From: Pseudomonadota bacterium
GTDB lineage: Bacteria; Desulfobacterota; Desulfobulbia; Desulfobulbales; SURF-16
NCBI GenBank assembly: GCA_018816555.1
Contig: JAHIVT010000069.1
Coordinates: forward strand, 1-44,497
DNA length: 44,497 nt
Reading direction: 5' to 3'
Shown here: piece by piece, positions 26,612 through 34,797 of the stretch
Layout: the number at the start of each line of letters is the position of its first letter
Numbering within the stretch: position 1 is the stretch's first letter
The notes under the pieces: generated by a model
Database searches by the model: none
What the model was told of the DNA's origin: nothing
Seen by the model: the letters and a program-made list of their open reading frames with translations, nothing else
Position numbers and translations under genes: made by a program

Positions 26612-28147
26612 ATGCTTGCCAAAGTTTTCACCAGCAGTGTACTTGGCGTTGAAGCTCTACCTGTTGAGGTCGAGGTTGACATTGTTTTCGGCCTGCCCGT
26701 TTTTTCCACTGTCGGTCTTGCCGAAGGTGCCGTGCGGGAAAGCAAGGACAGGGTAAAGGCGGCCATAAAAAACAGCGGCTACGAATTTCCGGACAAAAAA
26801 ATCACGGTAAATCTTGCCCCGGCTGACATCAAAAAAAGTGGAACCGGTTTTGATCTGCCCATCGCCCTGGGCATCCTGGCCACTGAAGCAATTGTCACAT
26901 CCGAACAACTGCGGAATTTCGCTGTGGTCGGCGAGCTGGCCCTTGACGGCTTCGTTCGCCCGGTGCCCGGCATTCTCCCCATGGTTATTGCCGCCCGGGA
27001 CGCAGGATTGCGCGGCATCATCGTTCCCAACGACAACGCCGATGAGGCAGCAGTTGTCAACGGCATTGACGTGATCGGCATCAGCTACCTCCATCAGGCA
27101 GTTGACTTTCTATCAAACAGAAAAATTATCGAACCCACTACAGTAGACCTGGAACTCTTACTCGGCAATCAGAGAAGTTATGACATTGATTTTTCCGAGG
27201 TCAAGGGCCAGGAACATGTCAAACGTGCTCTCGAGGTCGCGGCTGCCGGAGACCATAATGTGCTGATGACAGGTCCGCCTGGCTCCGGCAAAACCATGCT
27301 GGCCCGGCGACTGCCCACCATCCTGCCGGATCTCACCTTTGAAGAGGCTCTGGAAACCACCAAAATTTACAGTGTCTGCGGCCTGCTTCCAGATCGATGC
27401 AGCCTGATGACACAAAGACCCTTCCGTTCCCCCCATCACACCATTTCCGATGCCGGCCTGATCGGTGGAGGCAACATCCCGCGGCCCGGAGAGGTTTCCC
27501 TGGCCCATAACGGTGTTCTTTTTCTTGATGAGCTACCGGAATTCAAAAAAAACGTGCTGGAGGTGCTCAGACAGCCCCTTGAAGACGGTCAGGTCACCAT
27601 TGCCAGGGCCTCATCCACGCTCACCTTTCCGGCCCGTTTCGTTTTAGTGGCAGCCCTTAATCCCTGCCCATGCGGCCATGCGGGCGACATCAACCACAGC
27701 TGCACCTGTTCGCCCCTGCAGATAAAACGTTACGAAGAAAGACTATCCGGCCCCCTGCTGGACAGAATTGACATCCATCTGCAGGTGCCTGCCGTACCTT
27801 TTCAGCAGGTGGCCTCTACCGCGGAGGGTGAAAATTCCCGGGCCATCAAAGACCGAGTCATCATGGCACGGGAGATACAGAAACAGAGATTTCATGGTAG
27901 AAAGGGAATTTACAGCAACAGCCAGGTGAACAGCCGTGATCTGAAAAAATTCTGCAGTCTGGATAAGACGTCTCTCAACCTCCTGGAGCGGGGCATGGCC
28001 CAGCTCGGGCTTTCCGCCAGGGCCTATCACCGCATATTAAAAATTGCCCGCACCATTGCCGATCTTGCCGGTAAAAATGATATCGCATCCGACCATATCG
28101 CTGAGGCGATTCAATATCGCCGTCTTGACAGGAGCCGCCAGCCATGA
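26612..28147 (+). CDS. YifB/ComM family Mg-chelatase-like AAA+ ATPase
   Basis: The 511-residue protein has an N-terminal Lon-protease-like S5 fold (VDIVFGLPVFSTVGLAEGA), then a Mg-chelatase AAA+ domain with Walker A MTGPPGSGKTMLARRL, Walker B GVLFLDELPEF and RASSTLTFPARFVLVAALNP with PCPCGH. A C-terminal Mg_chelatase_C part follows (SARAYHRILKIARTIADL). ComM, the studied member, is a helicase that promotes branch migration in natural transformation. Start ATG 26612-26614 lies 8 bp after the preceding stop. Confidence 0.94.
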   Translation: MLAKVFTSSVLGVEALPVEVEVDIVFGLPVFSTVGLAEGAVRESKDRVKAAIKNSGYEFPDKKITVNLAPADIKKSGTGFDLPIALGILATEAIVTSEQLRNFAVVGELALDGFVRPVPGILPMVIAARDAGLRGIIVPNDNADEAAVVNGIDVIGISYLHQAVDFLSNRKIIEPTTVDLELLLGNQRSYDIDFSEVKGQEHVKRALEVAAAGDHNVLMTGPPGSGKTMLARRLPTILPDLTFEEALETTKIYSVCGLLPDRCSLMTQRPFRSPHHTISDAGLIGGGNIPRPGEVSLAHNGVLFLDELPEFKKNVLEVLRQPLEDGQVTIARASSTLTFPARFVLVAALNPCPCGHAGDINHSCTCSPLQIKRYEERLSGPLLDRIDIHLQVPAVPFQQVASTAEGENSRAIKDRVIMAREIQKQRFHGRKGIYSNSQVNSRDLKKFCSLDKTSLNLLERGMAQLGLSARAYHRILKIARTIADLAGKNDIASDHIAEAIQYRRLDRSRQP

Positions 28148-28266
28148 CAGACAAAATACCTGGGCCGATTCCAAAAAAATCCGGCCTTATTGTTTCGGAC
28201 ACTCTTTTTTTAAAAAATCAGCTGGATGGACTTTGCTTCTCAGCGCATGATATGTTAAAAAAATAA
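28144..28266 (+). CDS. Possible 40-aa ORF coupled to yifB
   Basis: An ATG overlaps the yifB stop (ATGA, 28144-28147) and opens a 40-codon frame ending with TAA at 28264-28266 (MTDKIPGPIPKKSG...). The overlap is typical of translational coupling, but the product matches nothing I know, and a terminator-like hairpin lies inside it (28163-28186). It may be a chance frame. Confidence 0.25.
   Translation: MTDKIPGPIPKKSGLIVSDTLFLKNQLDGLCFSAHDMLKK
28163..28196 (+). terminator. Probable Rho-independent terminator of the yifB operon
   Basis: GGCCGAT and ATCCGGCC form a stem with one bulged C around an A-rich loop at 28163-28186, followed by TTATTGTTT. It comes 16 bp after the yifB stop. Confidence 0.45.
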
Positions 28267-28307
28267 ATGTACTTTCATTGTGTGTCATAAATCTTCGAGG
28301 AAGTGAC

Positions 28308-28667
28308 ATGAGCAAAAAAAATGAGGAAAAGAGAAAGAGCACCCGCATCCCCGTTCAGTTTGATGTAACGATTCTGCACGAAGAAGATTATCTCATTTCG
28401 TTTACCCGGGACATCTCGGCAGATGGCATGTTTATCAATACCCCGACACCCTTGTCAAAGGGTGAAAAAATAACCGTAGGTTTTACAATCGGTGCGGAAA
28501 AAGCGATTTCGGTGAAAGCAAAAATTATCTGGGTCAATATGGAGGGCCCGGAGATTGACCGCGGCATGGGAGTGAAATTCATCAATGTCTCACCGAAAAT
28601 GAAAAAAAATATTCTACTGCTGGTCAACCGCATCGCCATCTTACCGGATGACGCTCTGGTAAATTAA
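28308..28667 (+). CDS. PilZ-domain protein
   Basis: The 119-residue protein begins at ATG 28308 with GAGGA seven bases upstream. It has the c-di-GMP-binding pattern of PilZ domains: basic KRKSTRIPVQF near the N-terminus and DISADGMFI (D/N-x-S-x-x-G) about 25 residues later, then a beta barrel ending GMGVKFINVSP. It is a single-domain protein of the deltaproteobacterial kind in which the barrel makes up nearly the whole length. It probably links c-di-GMP levels to motility or surface behaviour; the partner is unknown. Confidence 0.85.
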   Translation: MSKKNEEKRKSTRIPVQFDVTILHEEDYLISFTRDISADGMFINTPTPLSKGEKITVGFTIGAEKAISVKAKIIWVNMEGPEIDRGMGVKFINVSPKMKKNILLLVNRIAILPDDALVN

Positions 28668-28743
28668 AGCAACTGGTAAAGCAAGGCTGACACCTTTCCT
28701 TCCTGCCCGGCAAAACATAATCATCAATACGCGGCATAAAATT

Positions 28744-28899
28744 TCATTGCCGCATCATCTGCCGTTCACTCAACACGTGCATATTTTCCCAACTCATCCT
28801 GTAACCCTTGTTCGGGTAGCGCACCATGAACGGGATCTTCACCGGATTTGCCTCTTTTGTCTCACCGTCAAGGCAGACCAATCCACAATCAGTATTCAT
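28744..28899 (-). CDS. Possible small protein of unknown function (about 51 aa)
   Basis: On the minus strand a frame reads MNTDCGLVCLDGETKEANPV then KIPFMVRYPNKGYRMSWENM and ends RQMMRQ at 28744. The second half looks like a structured, conserved-type sequence rather than random text, but no family is recognised. The start is uncertain: there is no ribosome site at 28899 and the frame stays open to 28962. Confidence 0.35.
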   Translation of the reverse strand: MNTDCGLVCLDGETKEANPVKIPFMVRYPNKGYRMSWENMHVLSERQMMRQ

Positions 28900-29010
28900 C
28901 AGAAAAAAGCCGCAAGACAAGGAGATTGGGGGGGGAGGGAAGCAACCGTAGCAGAGGAACATGGGCCAGAAAGACGATGGGAATAGATACGGGAATAAAG
29001 AAATTATAGC

Positions 29011-29028
29011 GTAAAATTAACAGGTTAA
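29011..29028. repeat. 18-bp direct repeat, copy 1
   Basis: GTAAAATTAACAGGTTAA at 29011-29028 is repeated exactly at 29807-29824, where it forms the last codons and stop of the PfpI pseudogene. The copies lie 796 bp apart. Confidence 0.85.
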
Positions 29029-29109
29029 ACAGCACAGCCTGATCGTACACCAAGACTCTACAGAGAAAATTACTCCAATAACAAACAACTCACTCTGTTT
29101 TACAAGTCT

Positions 29110-29301
29110 CTACCGTTTTCTTCGCTCCGACTGACTGCGGCGTTCAGTGGGGGTGGAAAGGGAGACGATAACGCCGCTTCGCACACTTTTACGCCTGTCC
29201 TGTCTGTTTTTTCGTCTCTCCTTGCGTTTTGCTTTTTCATAGGAGGGATTCTTTTCCGGATCCTTTTTTACAACCGGAGCCTTGCCGATAATGATATCCA
29301 T
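29110..29301 (-). CDS. Small very basic protein, 63 aa, unknown function
   Basis: ATG 29299-29301 is preceded by AAGGAG at seven bases, a strong ribosome site. The product is rich in Lys and Arg, with two RRK/RR clusters (QDRRKSVRSGVIVSLS and ERRSQSERRKR) around a short hydrophobic VIVSLS. I recall similar short basic proteins in deltaproteobacteria but know no function. It could bind nucleic acid or act at a membrane; that is speculation. Confidence 0.65.
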   Translation of the reverse strand: MDIIIGKAPVVKKDPEKNPSYEKAKRKERRKNRQDRRKSVRSGVIVSLSTPTERRSQSERRKR

Positions 29302-29425
29302 ATATATCTCCTTATTGATCTTAATTTCTTACATATCCTCTTAACTTTTTTTATCGGCAAGGCAAAGAAAAAACTTGACTTCTAATTTTATAAATGCATG
29401 TTTTTTGCCCGCCCCTTTCAGTTTG

Positions 29426-29824
29426 AGGCAGACAGTGCATGGCAAAAAGAACAACACACCCGTGGCCATTGATCTGGCGGTGCAGGATGCCCGGGTCGCA
29501 GATTTCGACGCCCTGCTCATTCCGGGGGGGGGTATTCGCCGGACAAACTGCGGGCCGAACCCCGGGCGGTGGAATTTGTCCGGCAATTCATGCAGGACAA
29601 CAAACCGGTGTTTTCCATCTACCATGGGCCCCAGCTTCTCATTACCGCCAAATCGCTTGAGGGGCGGAAGTTGACCGGATGGAAATCGATCAGACAGGAC
29701 ATCATCTATGCCGGCGCAACTTTTGTTGATGAGAAGATGGTCGAGGACGGCAACCTGATCACCCGCCGCAGCCCCAATGCTGCCGGCCTTTATCAGGGCC
29801 AGCCTGGTAAAATTAACAGGTTAA
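29426..29824 (+). pseudogene. PfpI/DJ-1 family protein remnant
   Basis: Homology starts abruptly at RQTVHGKKNNTPVAIDLAV, so the N-terminal third is missing. DALLIPGG leads into a run of nine G (29523-29531), where the frame is lost; seven G would give IPGGYSPDKLRAEPRAVEF, the normal text. The nucleophile elbow reads FSIYHGPQLL, with Tyr where PfpI proteins have the catalytic Cys (ICHGPQ). A second shift near 29780 restores PAFIRASLVKLTG and a TAA at 29822-29824. Three kinds of damage (truncation, two shifts, lost Cys) make it clearly dead. Intact members are cysteine peptidase or deglycase-like stress proteins. Confidence 0.85.
29807..29824. repeat. 18-bp direct repeat, copy 2
   Basis: Exact copy of 29011-29028; here it spans the end of the PfpI pseudogene including its TAA. 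Confidence 0.85.
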
Positions 29825-29845
29825 CAGGAAATCTTCTCCCGACGC

Positions 29846-30958
29846 CTATTCGAGAGCCTGGAATTTCTTCATGAATTTGCGGTCGATATAGTCCTTGATG
29901 CGAAAGGCGAGTCGGCCGTCAAGCTCCAGCCATCTTTTGCGCAGGATGCCGGTGCCATCGCCCAGATTGAAGATGAGCAGATAATCGCCGCCCGGCGAAA
30001 AGGGCTGGAGCTCGCCTCCTTCAAGTGAGGCCATGAGGTTATGAAACAGCACGGGATTTTCGCGGACAGCATAAACCCCCACCTTGTCGAGGGGCTGTTC
30101 CTGGAAATAGATGCAGTCGCCGCCGCCGAAAATTTCTGAAAAACCGGTGCTCTGCAGATACCTGTTCACCAACAGACCTCCGTCAGGGCCAATGGGCAGG
30201 CCTGACTCCTGAAAAATGGCGGACGGCTTCACCCCGATGGAGAGAAAGATAAAATCGGCAGCAAATTGCTCACCCGACTCCAGGGTGACCCTGCCTGTTT
30301 CCACCTCCTTCACATAACCCTGCTCCAGGATTTCAATGCCGCGGTTTTGCAGAGAACGCAGGGCCTTGCGGCGGATGGATTCAGGGAAACGGGCCATGAG
30401 CTTTCTGCCGGCAAAGATGCGGATATCGGCCAAATGCCGGCCATGATCACGCAGAAGCCGCCACACGTTGCCGGCCACCTCCACGGCAGACGGGCCGCCA
30501 CCAATGACAGACACGGAAAATTTTCCCCGGCCGGCAAGATCGAGTAAATGCGCCTGAGCCTCCATGAGCCGCTCAATGGGCTTCACCGCAAAAATCCCCT
30601 CACCGCAACCCTTGACACTGGCCTGCGGCACATAGCTGCCGGCATTGCAGGACAGGACATCGTAGGGGATAGTCGAACCGTCTTCCAGCACAACGTTCTT
30701 CTGTACCCCGTCAATGCGCACCACCTTGCCGAGCACAAAGCGCCCGCCCTGTTTTTCCACTACATGTCGGGTGGCAAATCGGATATCATCCGGTCGGTAA
30801 AATCCGCCGAGCATGCCCGGCCCCATGCCGGAATAATAATGAAAAGCCGAGGGTTGGACCACGGTCACCTCATGCCCCTTTTTCACGAAGCTGCTAAGAT
30901 TGGCCAAGGTCACCATATGGGCGTGACCGCCCCCTACCAGTACAAGCCGTTTCCCCAT
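29846..30958 (-). CDS. FAD-dependent NAD(P)H oxidoreductase, type II NADH dehydrogenase-like
   Basis: The 370-residue protein has the N-terminal FAD loop LVLVGGGHAHMVTLANL, a second dinucleotide fold SVSVIGGGPSAVEVAGNV near residue 150 and the FAD-contact segment IFGGGDCIYF. The pattern with GGGHAH and HYYSGMGPGM is of the Ndh/SQR-like group also fused to SelD in some organisms. No catalytic disulfide is seen. ATG 30956-30958 is preferred because GGAG lies six bases before it; an ATG two codons upstream would abut the GGAG. It probably passes electrons from NAD(P)H to quinone or an unknown acceptor. Confidence 0.82.
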   Translation of the reverse strand: MGKRLVLVGGGHAHMVTLANLSSFVKKGHEVTVVQPSAFHYYSGMGPGMLGGFYRPDDIRFATRHVVEKQGGRFVLGKVVRIDGVQKNVVLEDGSTIPYDVLSCNAGSYVPQASVKGCGEGIFAVKPIERLMEAQAHLLDLAGRGKFSVSVIGGGPSAVEVAGNVWRLLRDHGRHLADIRIFAGRKLMARFPESIRRKALRSLQNRGIEILEQGYVKEVETGRVTLESGEQFAADFIFLSIGVKPSAIFQESGLPIGPDGGLLVNRYLQSTGFSEIFGGGDCIYFQEQPLDKVGVYAVRENPVLFHNLMASLEGGELQPFSPGGDYLLIFNLGDGTGILRKRWLELDGRLAFRIKDYIDRKFMKKFQALE

Positions 30959-31078
30959 TTTCATCTCCGCAGGATACTGTTGTTTTTTTCAAATCCGGCA
31001 ACCTGCCGGAAAAATCAGATTTACTATAGGCATTGACCAGAATGAGGTCAACCGGTTCGTGAGGGAACAAGTCGGCTA

Positions 31079-31984
31079 TCAATCAGCCAACCGGGGATAG
31101 CGGGGCTCAACCGGTTTGCGGCCGCAGACCTGCTGGTATTTTTCCGCAGGATAGCCCAGGGCGATGACTGCAAAGACCGATTCAGCGGCAGGGATGGCAA
31201 GATGTTTCTTTATGGCCGAATCATGTCTGATGGCCTCCACGGCAAAGCCGATGAGACAGGTGCCCAGGCCCATGGCATGAGCCGCCAGCAGGATATTCTG
31301 GGTGGCCAGCAGGGCGTCTTCGGCCGGACAGCTAGCCTCGTCCGTGCCGCCGACGAGTATCACCGCCGGCGCCCCGTGGAACAGACGGTCCCTCCCCTCC
31401 TCCTGCCATTCCCGCAGACCACGGGCAATTGTCTGATAATACCTGCGGTAGTAGCTGCCCAGACGGTCTTTGGCAAAAAGTTTTGCGGCCAGCCGCAGCA
31501 GGGGATTTGCCGCCATATTGTTCAGCTTTTGGAAGAAAGCCGCCACCTGGTTGCCAAAGCTGATCACCGCCTGCCGACAGTCGAGAACGGTAAAGGTCCA
31601 GCCTTGACTGTTGGTGCCCGAGGGGGCGGTGGTACCAATGCGGACAAGGTCCGCCAATACGTCCCGGCTCACCGCCTGGTCGGTAAAGTTCCGGCAGGAA
31701 CGCCGGGAACGCATAAGTCGCACCAGGGAGGGCAGATCAAACTCATCAAAGGGCAGCCAGCGCAGATCCTCCCTGAAGGTAACAAAATCCATGGCCGCAG
31801 AAATAACACTCACGGCCCCCACCACGCAGACCGCCTGGCAATGGCCGCAGTTGATGCACTCCGTGCCGCATATTACCGCCTTATCATCAACCAGACAAAG
31901 CGTCCGGTCAGGGCAGACGGCAACACACAGACCGCAGCCGATGCACTTTTCCCTGTCAATGCGTGCGGCAACCGGACCACTCAT
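31079..31984 (-). CDS. Ferredoxin-nitroreductase fusion protein
   Basis: The 301-residue protein begins with two 4Fe-4S motifs (CIGCGLCVAVCP and CINCGHCQAVCV; residues 14-55), followed from about residue 90 by a nitroreductase domain: RSRRSCRNF, TTAPSGTNSQGWTFTVLD and, near the end, VIALGYPAEKY. Such two-part proteins are common in strict anaerobes and use ferredoxin electrons with FMN. The start overlaps the flavin reductase stop by ATGA (31981-31984), so the two are translated together. Substrate unknown. Confidence 0.9.
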   Translation of the reverse strand: MSGPVAARIDREKCIGCGLCVAVCPDRTLCLVDDKAVICGTECINCGHCQAVCVVGAVSVISAAMDFVTFREDLRWLPFDEFDLPSLVRLMRSRRSCRNFTDQAVSRDVLADLVRIGTTAPSGTNSQGWTFTVLDCRQAVISFGNQVAAFFQKLNNMAANPLLRLAAKLFAKDRLGSYYRRYYQTIARGLREWQEEGRDRLFHGAPAVILVGGTDEASCPAEDALLATQNILLAAHAMGLGTCLIGFAVEAIRHDSAIKKHLAIPAAESVFAVIALGYPAEKYQQVCGRKPVEPRYPRLAD

Positions 31985-32559
31985 TCCTTTTTCCGCAACC
32001 TCTTGCCCAGATTAAAGGCCTCACCGATCTGCTGGCCCACCCCATGATACCTGCGGCTTCCCGGCGAGAATATCATAGGCCGGAGCAAAGCGATATCCGG
32101 AATATCATTTTCTCCCAGGATCTCCTCATCGGCTTTGACATCGATAATTTCACCGATAAACTGGGTATGCAGCCCGATTTCAACGATCTGCTTCAGCTTA
32201 CACTCCAGCACCAGCTGGAATTCGGCAATATACGGCGCATCCACCACCTCGCTCTTCACCGCGGTGAGACCGGTAGCGGCAAACTTATCAACACTTCTGC
32301 CAGAGGAAAGCCCGAAGTAATCAACCTCGGCAGCATATTTTTCCACCCCCACATTGACGGTAAACGCCTGTCGGGCAATAATCCTGCCATGGGTGTAGGT
32401 TGCCTCCCGCAGGGATACGGCAATGCAGGGGGGCGCAGAACAGCAGATCCCGCCCCAGGCGGCGGTCATCACATTGGCCTTGCCGTTTTGATCATAGGTG
32501 CCGATCACCCACACCGGTGTCGGGTATACCAGGGTATTGGGGCCTAATGATTTTTTCAT
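31981..32559 (-). CDS. Flavin reductase-like (FMN-binding split barrel) protein
   Basis: The 192-residue protein has the flavin reductase/flavoredoxin pattern: LVYPTPVWVIGTYDQNGKAN then MTAAWGGICCSAPP, and FTVNVGVEKYAAEVDYFG. ATG 32557-32559 has GGAG eight bases upstream. It is close to flavoredoxins that carry FMN in sulfate reducers. With the ferredoxin-nitroreductase and the NDH-like gene downstream it forms a redox cluster. Confidence 0.87.
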   Translation of the reverse strand: MKKSLGPNTLVYPTPVWVIGTYDQNGKANVMTAAWGGICCSAPPCIAVSLREATYTHGRIIARQAFTVNVGVEKYAAEVDYFGLSSGRSVDKFAATGLTAVKSEVVDAPYIAEFQLVLECKLKQIVEIGLHTQFIGEIIDVKADEEILGENDIPDIALLRPMIFSPGSRRYHGVGQQIGEAFNLGKRLRKKE

Positions 32560-32665
32560 TTTCTCTTCTCCTCGCATCTCTGCATTTAACTTGCTTTCAA
32601 CAGAAATTCTGAATATATATTTGAGGTTTTACATGTGACTGTCTCGTATTTGACCATTATTAAGC

Positions 32666-33814
32666 ATGAAACTTGCGATCTGTCTATTCAATTACTTCCC
32701 CTATGGCGGCCTGGAGCGCAACTTCCTGAAAATCAGCAGGGAGTGTCTTGCCCGCGGCCATGCAGTGCATGTCTATACCATGGGCTGGGAGGGGGAAAAA
32801 CCGGACAATATCAAAGTCAACGAACTTGCTCCGCAGGGCATGAGCAATCACCGGCAGGCCGCGGCCTATGCCGCCGATGTTGCAGAAAAAATTAATGGAA
32901 AAAACTTTGACCTGGTGCTGGGCTTTAACCGCATGCCCGGCCTTGATCTCTACTATGCCGCTGATGTCTGTTATGTTGCCAGGATAGCGCGACAACGCTC
33001 AATGCTTGCCAGACTGACTCCCCGCTACCGCATTTTTGCCGCCTTTGAACGGGCTGTGTTCGCCCCGGAATCGACCGCCCACATCATCATGCTGTCGGAA
33101 CAGGAAAAAGATATTTATCAAACAATTTATGGCACACCGGAAAACAGGTTCCATATAGTTCCTCCGGGCGTCGACAAAGAACGCATCAAGGCCTTTATCA
33201 CCGAGGAAAACAGGGAGAAGGTCCGGGCGCAACTGGGGCTTTCCCCACAGGACAACTTCCTGCTCATGATCGGCTCCCACTTCCACACCAAAGGAGTCGA
33301 CCGGTCGATACACGCCCTGGCAGCCCTGCCGCCGGCATTGAAAAATGCAACCTATCTCTTTATCATCGGCAAGGGCAAGGAAAAATCCTATCTGCAATTG
33401 GCACAAAAACTCGGGATCACGGACCATGTCCGTTTCCTGGGTACCAGGGAGGATGTGCCGTTATTCCTGGCCGGTGCGGATTTCGTTCTCCAGCCTTCCC
33501 GCACGGAAAACACCGGCAATGCCATTGTTGAGGCCCTGGTGGCCGGCGTCCCGGTCATGGCAACGGACACCTGCGGTTATGCGGTGCATGTTGAGCGGGC
33601 AGGAGCCGGCAGAATCATCCCCTGCTCCCCCTTCAGCCAGGAAAATATGAATACCATGCTGCGGGAAATGCTTTGCTCGGGAGAGAGAAAAATCTGGCGC
33701 CAACAGGCCCTTGCTTACGCAGATGCCACGGACCTTTACAATCGTTTCAAGGTTATCGCTGATTGCATTGAAACCACCGCGGCCCAAAAAAGAAAGAGGG
33801 CGCAAGGGGCATGA
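32666..33814 (+). CDS. waaG: LPS core glycosyltransferase, WaaG (RfaG)-like, GT4
   Basis: The 382-residue protein starts LAICLFNYFPYGGLERNFL, the typical WaaG opening, with GSHFHTKGVDRSIHALA as the start of the C-terminal Rossmann domain and the GT4 acidic motif PSRTENTGNAIVEALVAGVP. WaaG adds a glucose to the inner-core heptose at the cytoplasmic face. No ribosome site is evident before the ATG at 32666. Its stop overlaps the waaP-like start by ATGA (33811-33814). Confidence 0.88.
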   Translation: MKLAICLFNYFPYGGLERNFLKISRECLARGHAVHVYTMGWEGEKPDNIKVNELAPQGMSNHRQAAAYAADVAEKINGKNFDLVLGFNRMPGLDLYYAADVCYVARIARQRSMLARLTPRYRIFAAFERAVFAPESTAHIIMLSEQEKDIYQTIYGTPENRFHIVPPGVDKERIKAFITEENREKVRAQLGLSPQDNFLLMIGSHFHTKGVDRSIHALAALPPALKNATYLFIIGKGKEKSYLQLAQKLGITDHVRFLGTREDVPLFLAGADFVLQPSRTENTGNAIVEALVAGVPVMATDTCGYAVHVERAGAGRIIPCSPFSQENMNTMLREMLCSGERKIWRQQALAYADATDLYNRFKVIADCIETTAAQKRKRAQGA

Positions 33815-34749
33815 CTTTTTCCTGCAACTACGAGGAGCCTGTCTCTGTCCGCCGGTGTGGCAAACAGCAGCAAGAGATACTGCTTATTAACGAGAGGTAT
33901 CAGCACTTTCTGCAGGATATCGGCTTCACCAGTTTTACTGCCGCATGGACCTTTGCCGGCGGTGAGATCATCAAAGAGAAAGGGGAAAGAACCGTTCTTC
34001 GCGTCCAATTTCCCTGCGCAACCTCGCGTGAGGCAAATCATGGTCAAGGCCTAGAGGAAGACACCGTTTTCTACATAAAGAAGCATTGTCAGCGGCTCAG
34101 TCTATGGCAGCGGTTGCTGTGCCTGCTGAGGCCGTTAGCCTCCTGCGGAGAAGGTTTAAAGGAATTTCATAATTTCTGCCGGTTCCGACAAAACGGACTG
34201 GCCACAGCCGTTCCCGTTGCTGCGGGGATAAAGTTTTCCTCATTTTTGCGGGCGGATTCCCTTCTGATTACCCAGGACTTTTCCCCGCTCACTGCCCTGG
34301 AGAATATTGTGCTGCAGCAGCCGGAAACCCTGCAGGGGCAGGGAAATCAGCAAAAAAAGAACAACATCCTGCGGGCGATAGCACGTTATGCCCGGCACAT
34401 GCATGACAGCGGTATGAACCAGAAGGATTTCAACGCCACCCATATTCTGCTGCAGGACTTGGAGGCAGAACAGCCGCAAGTGGCCCTGTTTGATCTGCAG
34501 CGGGTGGACCATAACCCCCTGAACCGCTTTCGCTGGCCGATCAAGGCCCTGGCTGAACTGAACTACACCCTGCCCCCTGCGATTTTCAGCGAGAGTGACA
34601 GGATCTTTCTGTTCTCAACCTACAAGGGCAAAGAAAGTCTTTCCGCCCTTGACCGCTGGCAGTACCGACTGATCAGGCGTAAAACCGACAGAATCGCCAG
34701 ACACACCAGAAAAAGAGGCCTTGCTCCCAAAATGACGGGCATAGAGTAG
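33811..34749 (+). CDS. waaP: LPS core heptose kinase, WaaP (RfaP)-like
   Basis: The 312-residue protein is a kinase-fold LPS enzyme. SCGEGLKEFHNFCRFRQNGLA lies where WaaP has its N-lobe Glu, and GMNQKDFNATHILL is the catalytic loop (HxDxxxxHFLL in E. coli WaaP) with the essential Asp, followed by LFDLQRV for the metal-binding Asp. The His two residues before the Asp is replaced by Gln. It would phosphorylate heptose I of the inner core using ATP. It is coupled to waaG by a 4-bp overlap. Confidence 0.83.
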   Translation: MTFSCNYEEPVSVRRCGKQQQEILLINERYQHFLQDIGFTSFTAAWTFAGGEIIKEKGERTVLRVQFPCATSREANHGQGLEEDTVFYIKKHCQRLSLWQRLLCLLRPLASCGEGLKEFHNFCRFRQNGLATAVPVAAGIKFSSFLRADSLLITQDFSPLTALENIVLQQPETLQGQGNQQKKNNILRAIARYARHMHDSGMNQKDFNATHILLQDLEAEQPQVALFDLQRVDHNPLNRFRWPIKALAELNYTLPPAIFSESDRIFLFSTYKGKESLSALDRWQYRLIRRKTDRIARHTRKRGLAPKMTGIE

Positions 34750-34797
34750 GCTTACTCCGTACACCATTTTATAACAGAATTAATATTTTTCCAGATT

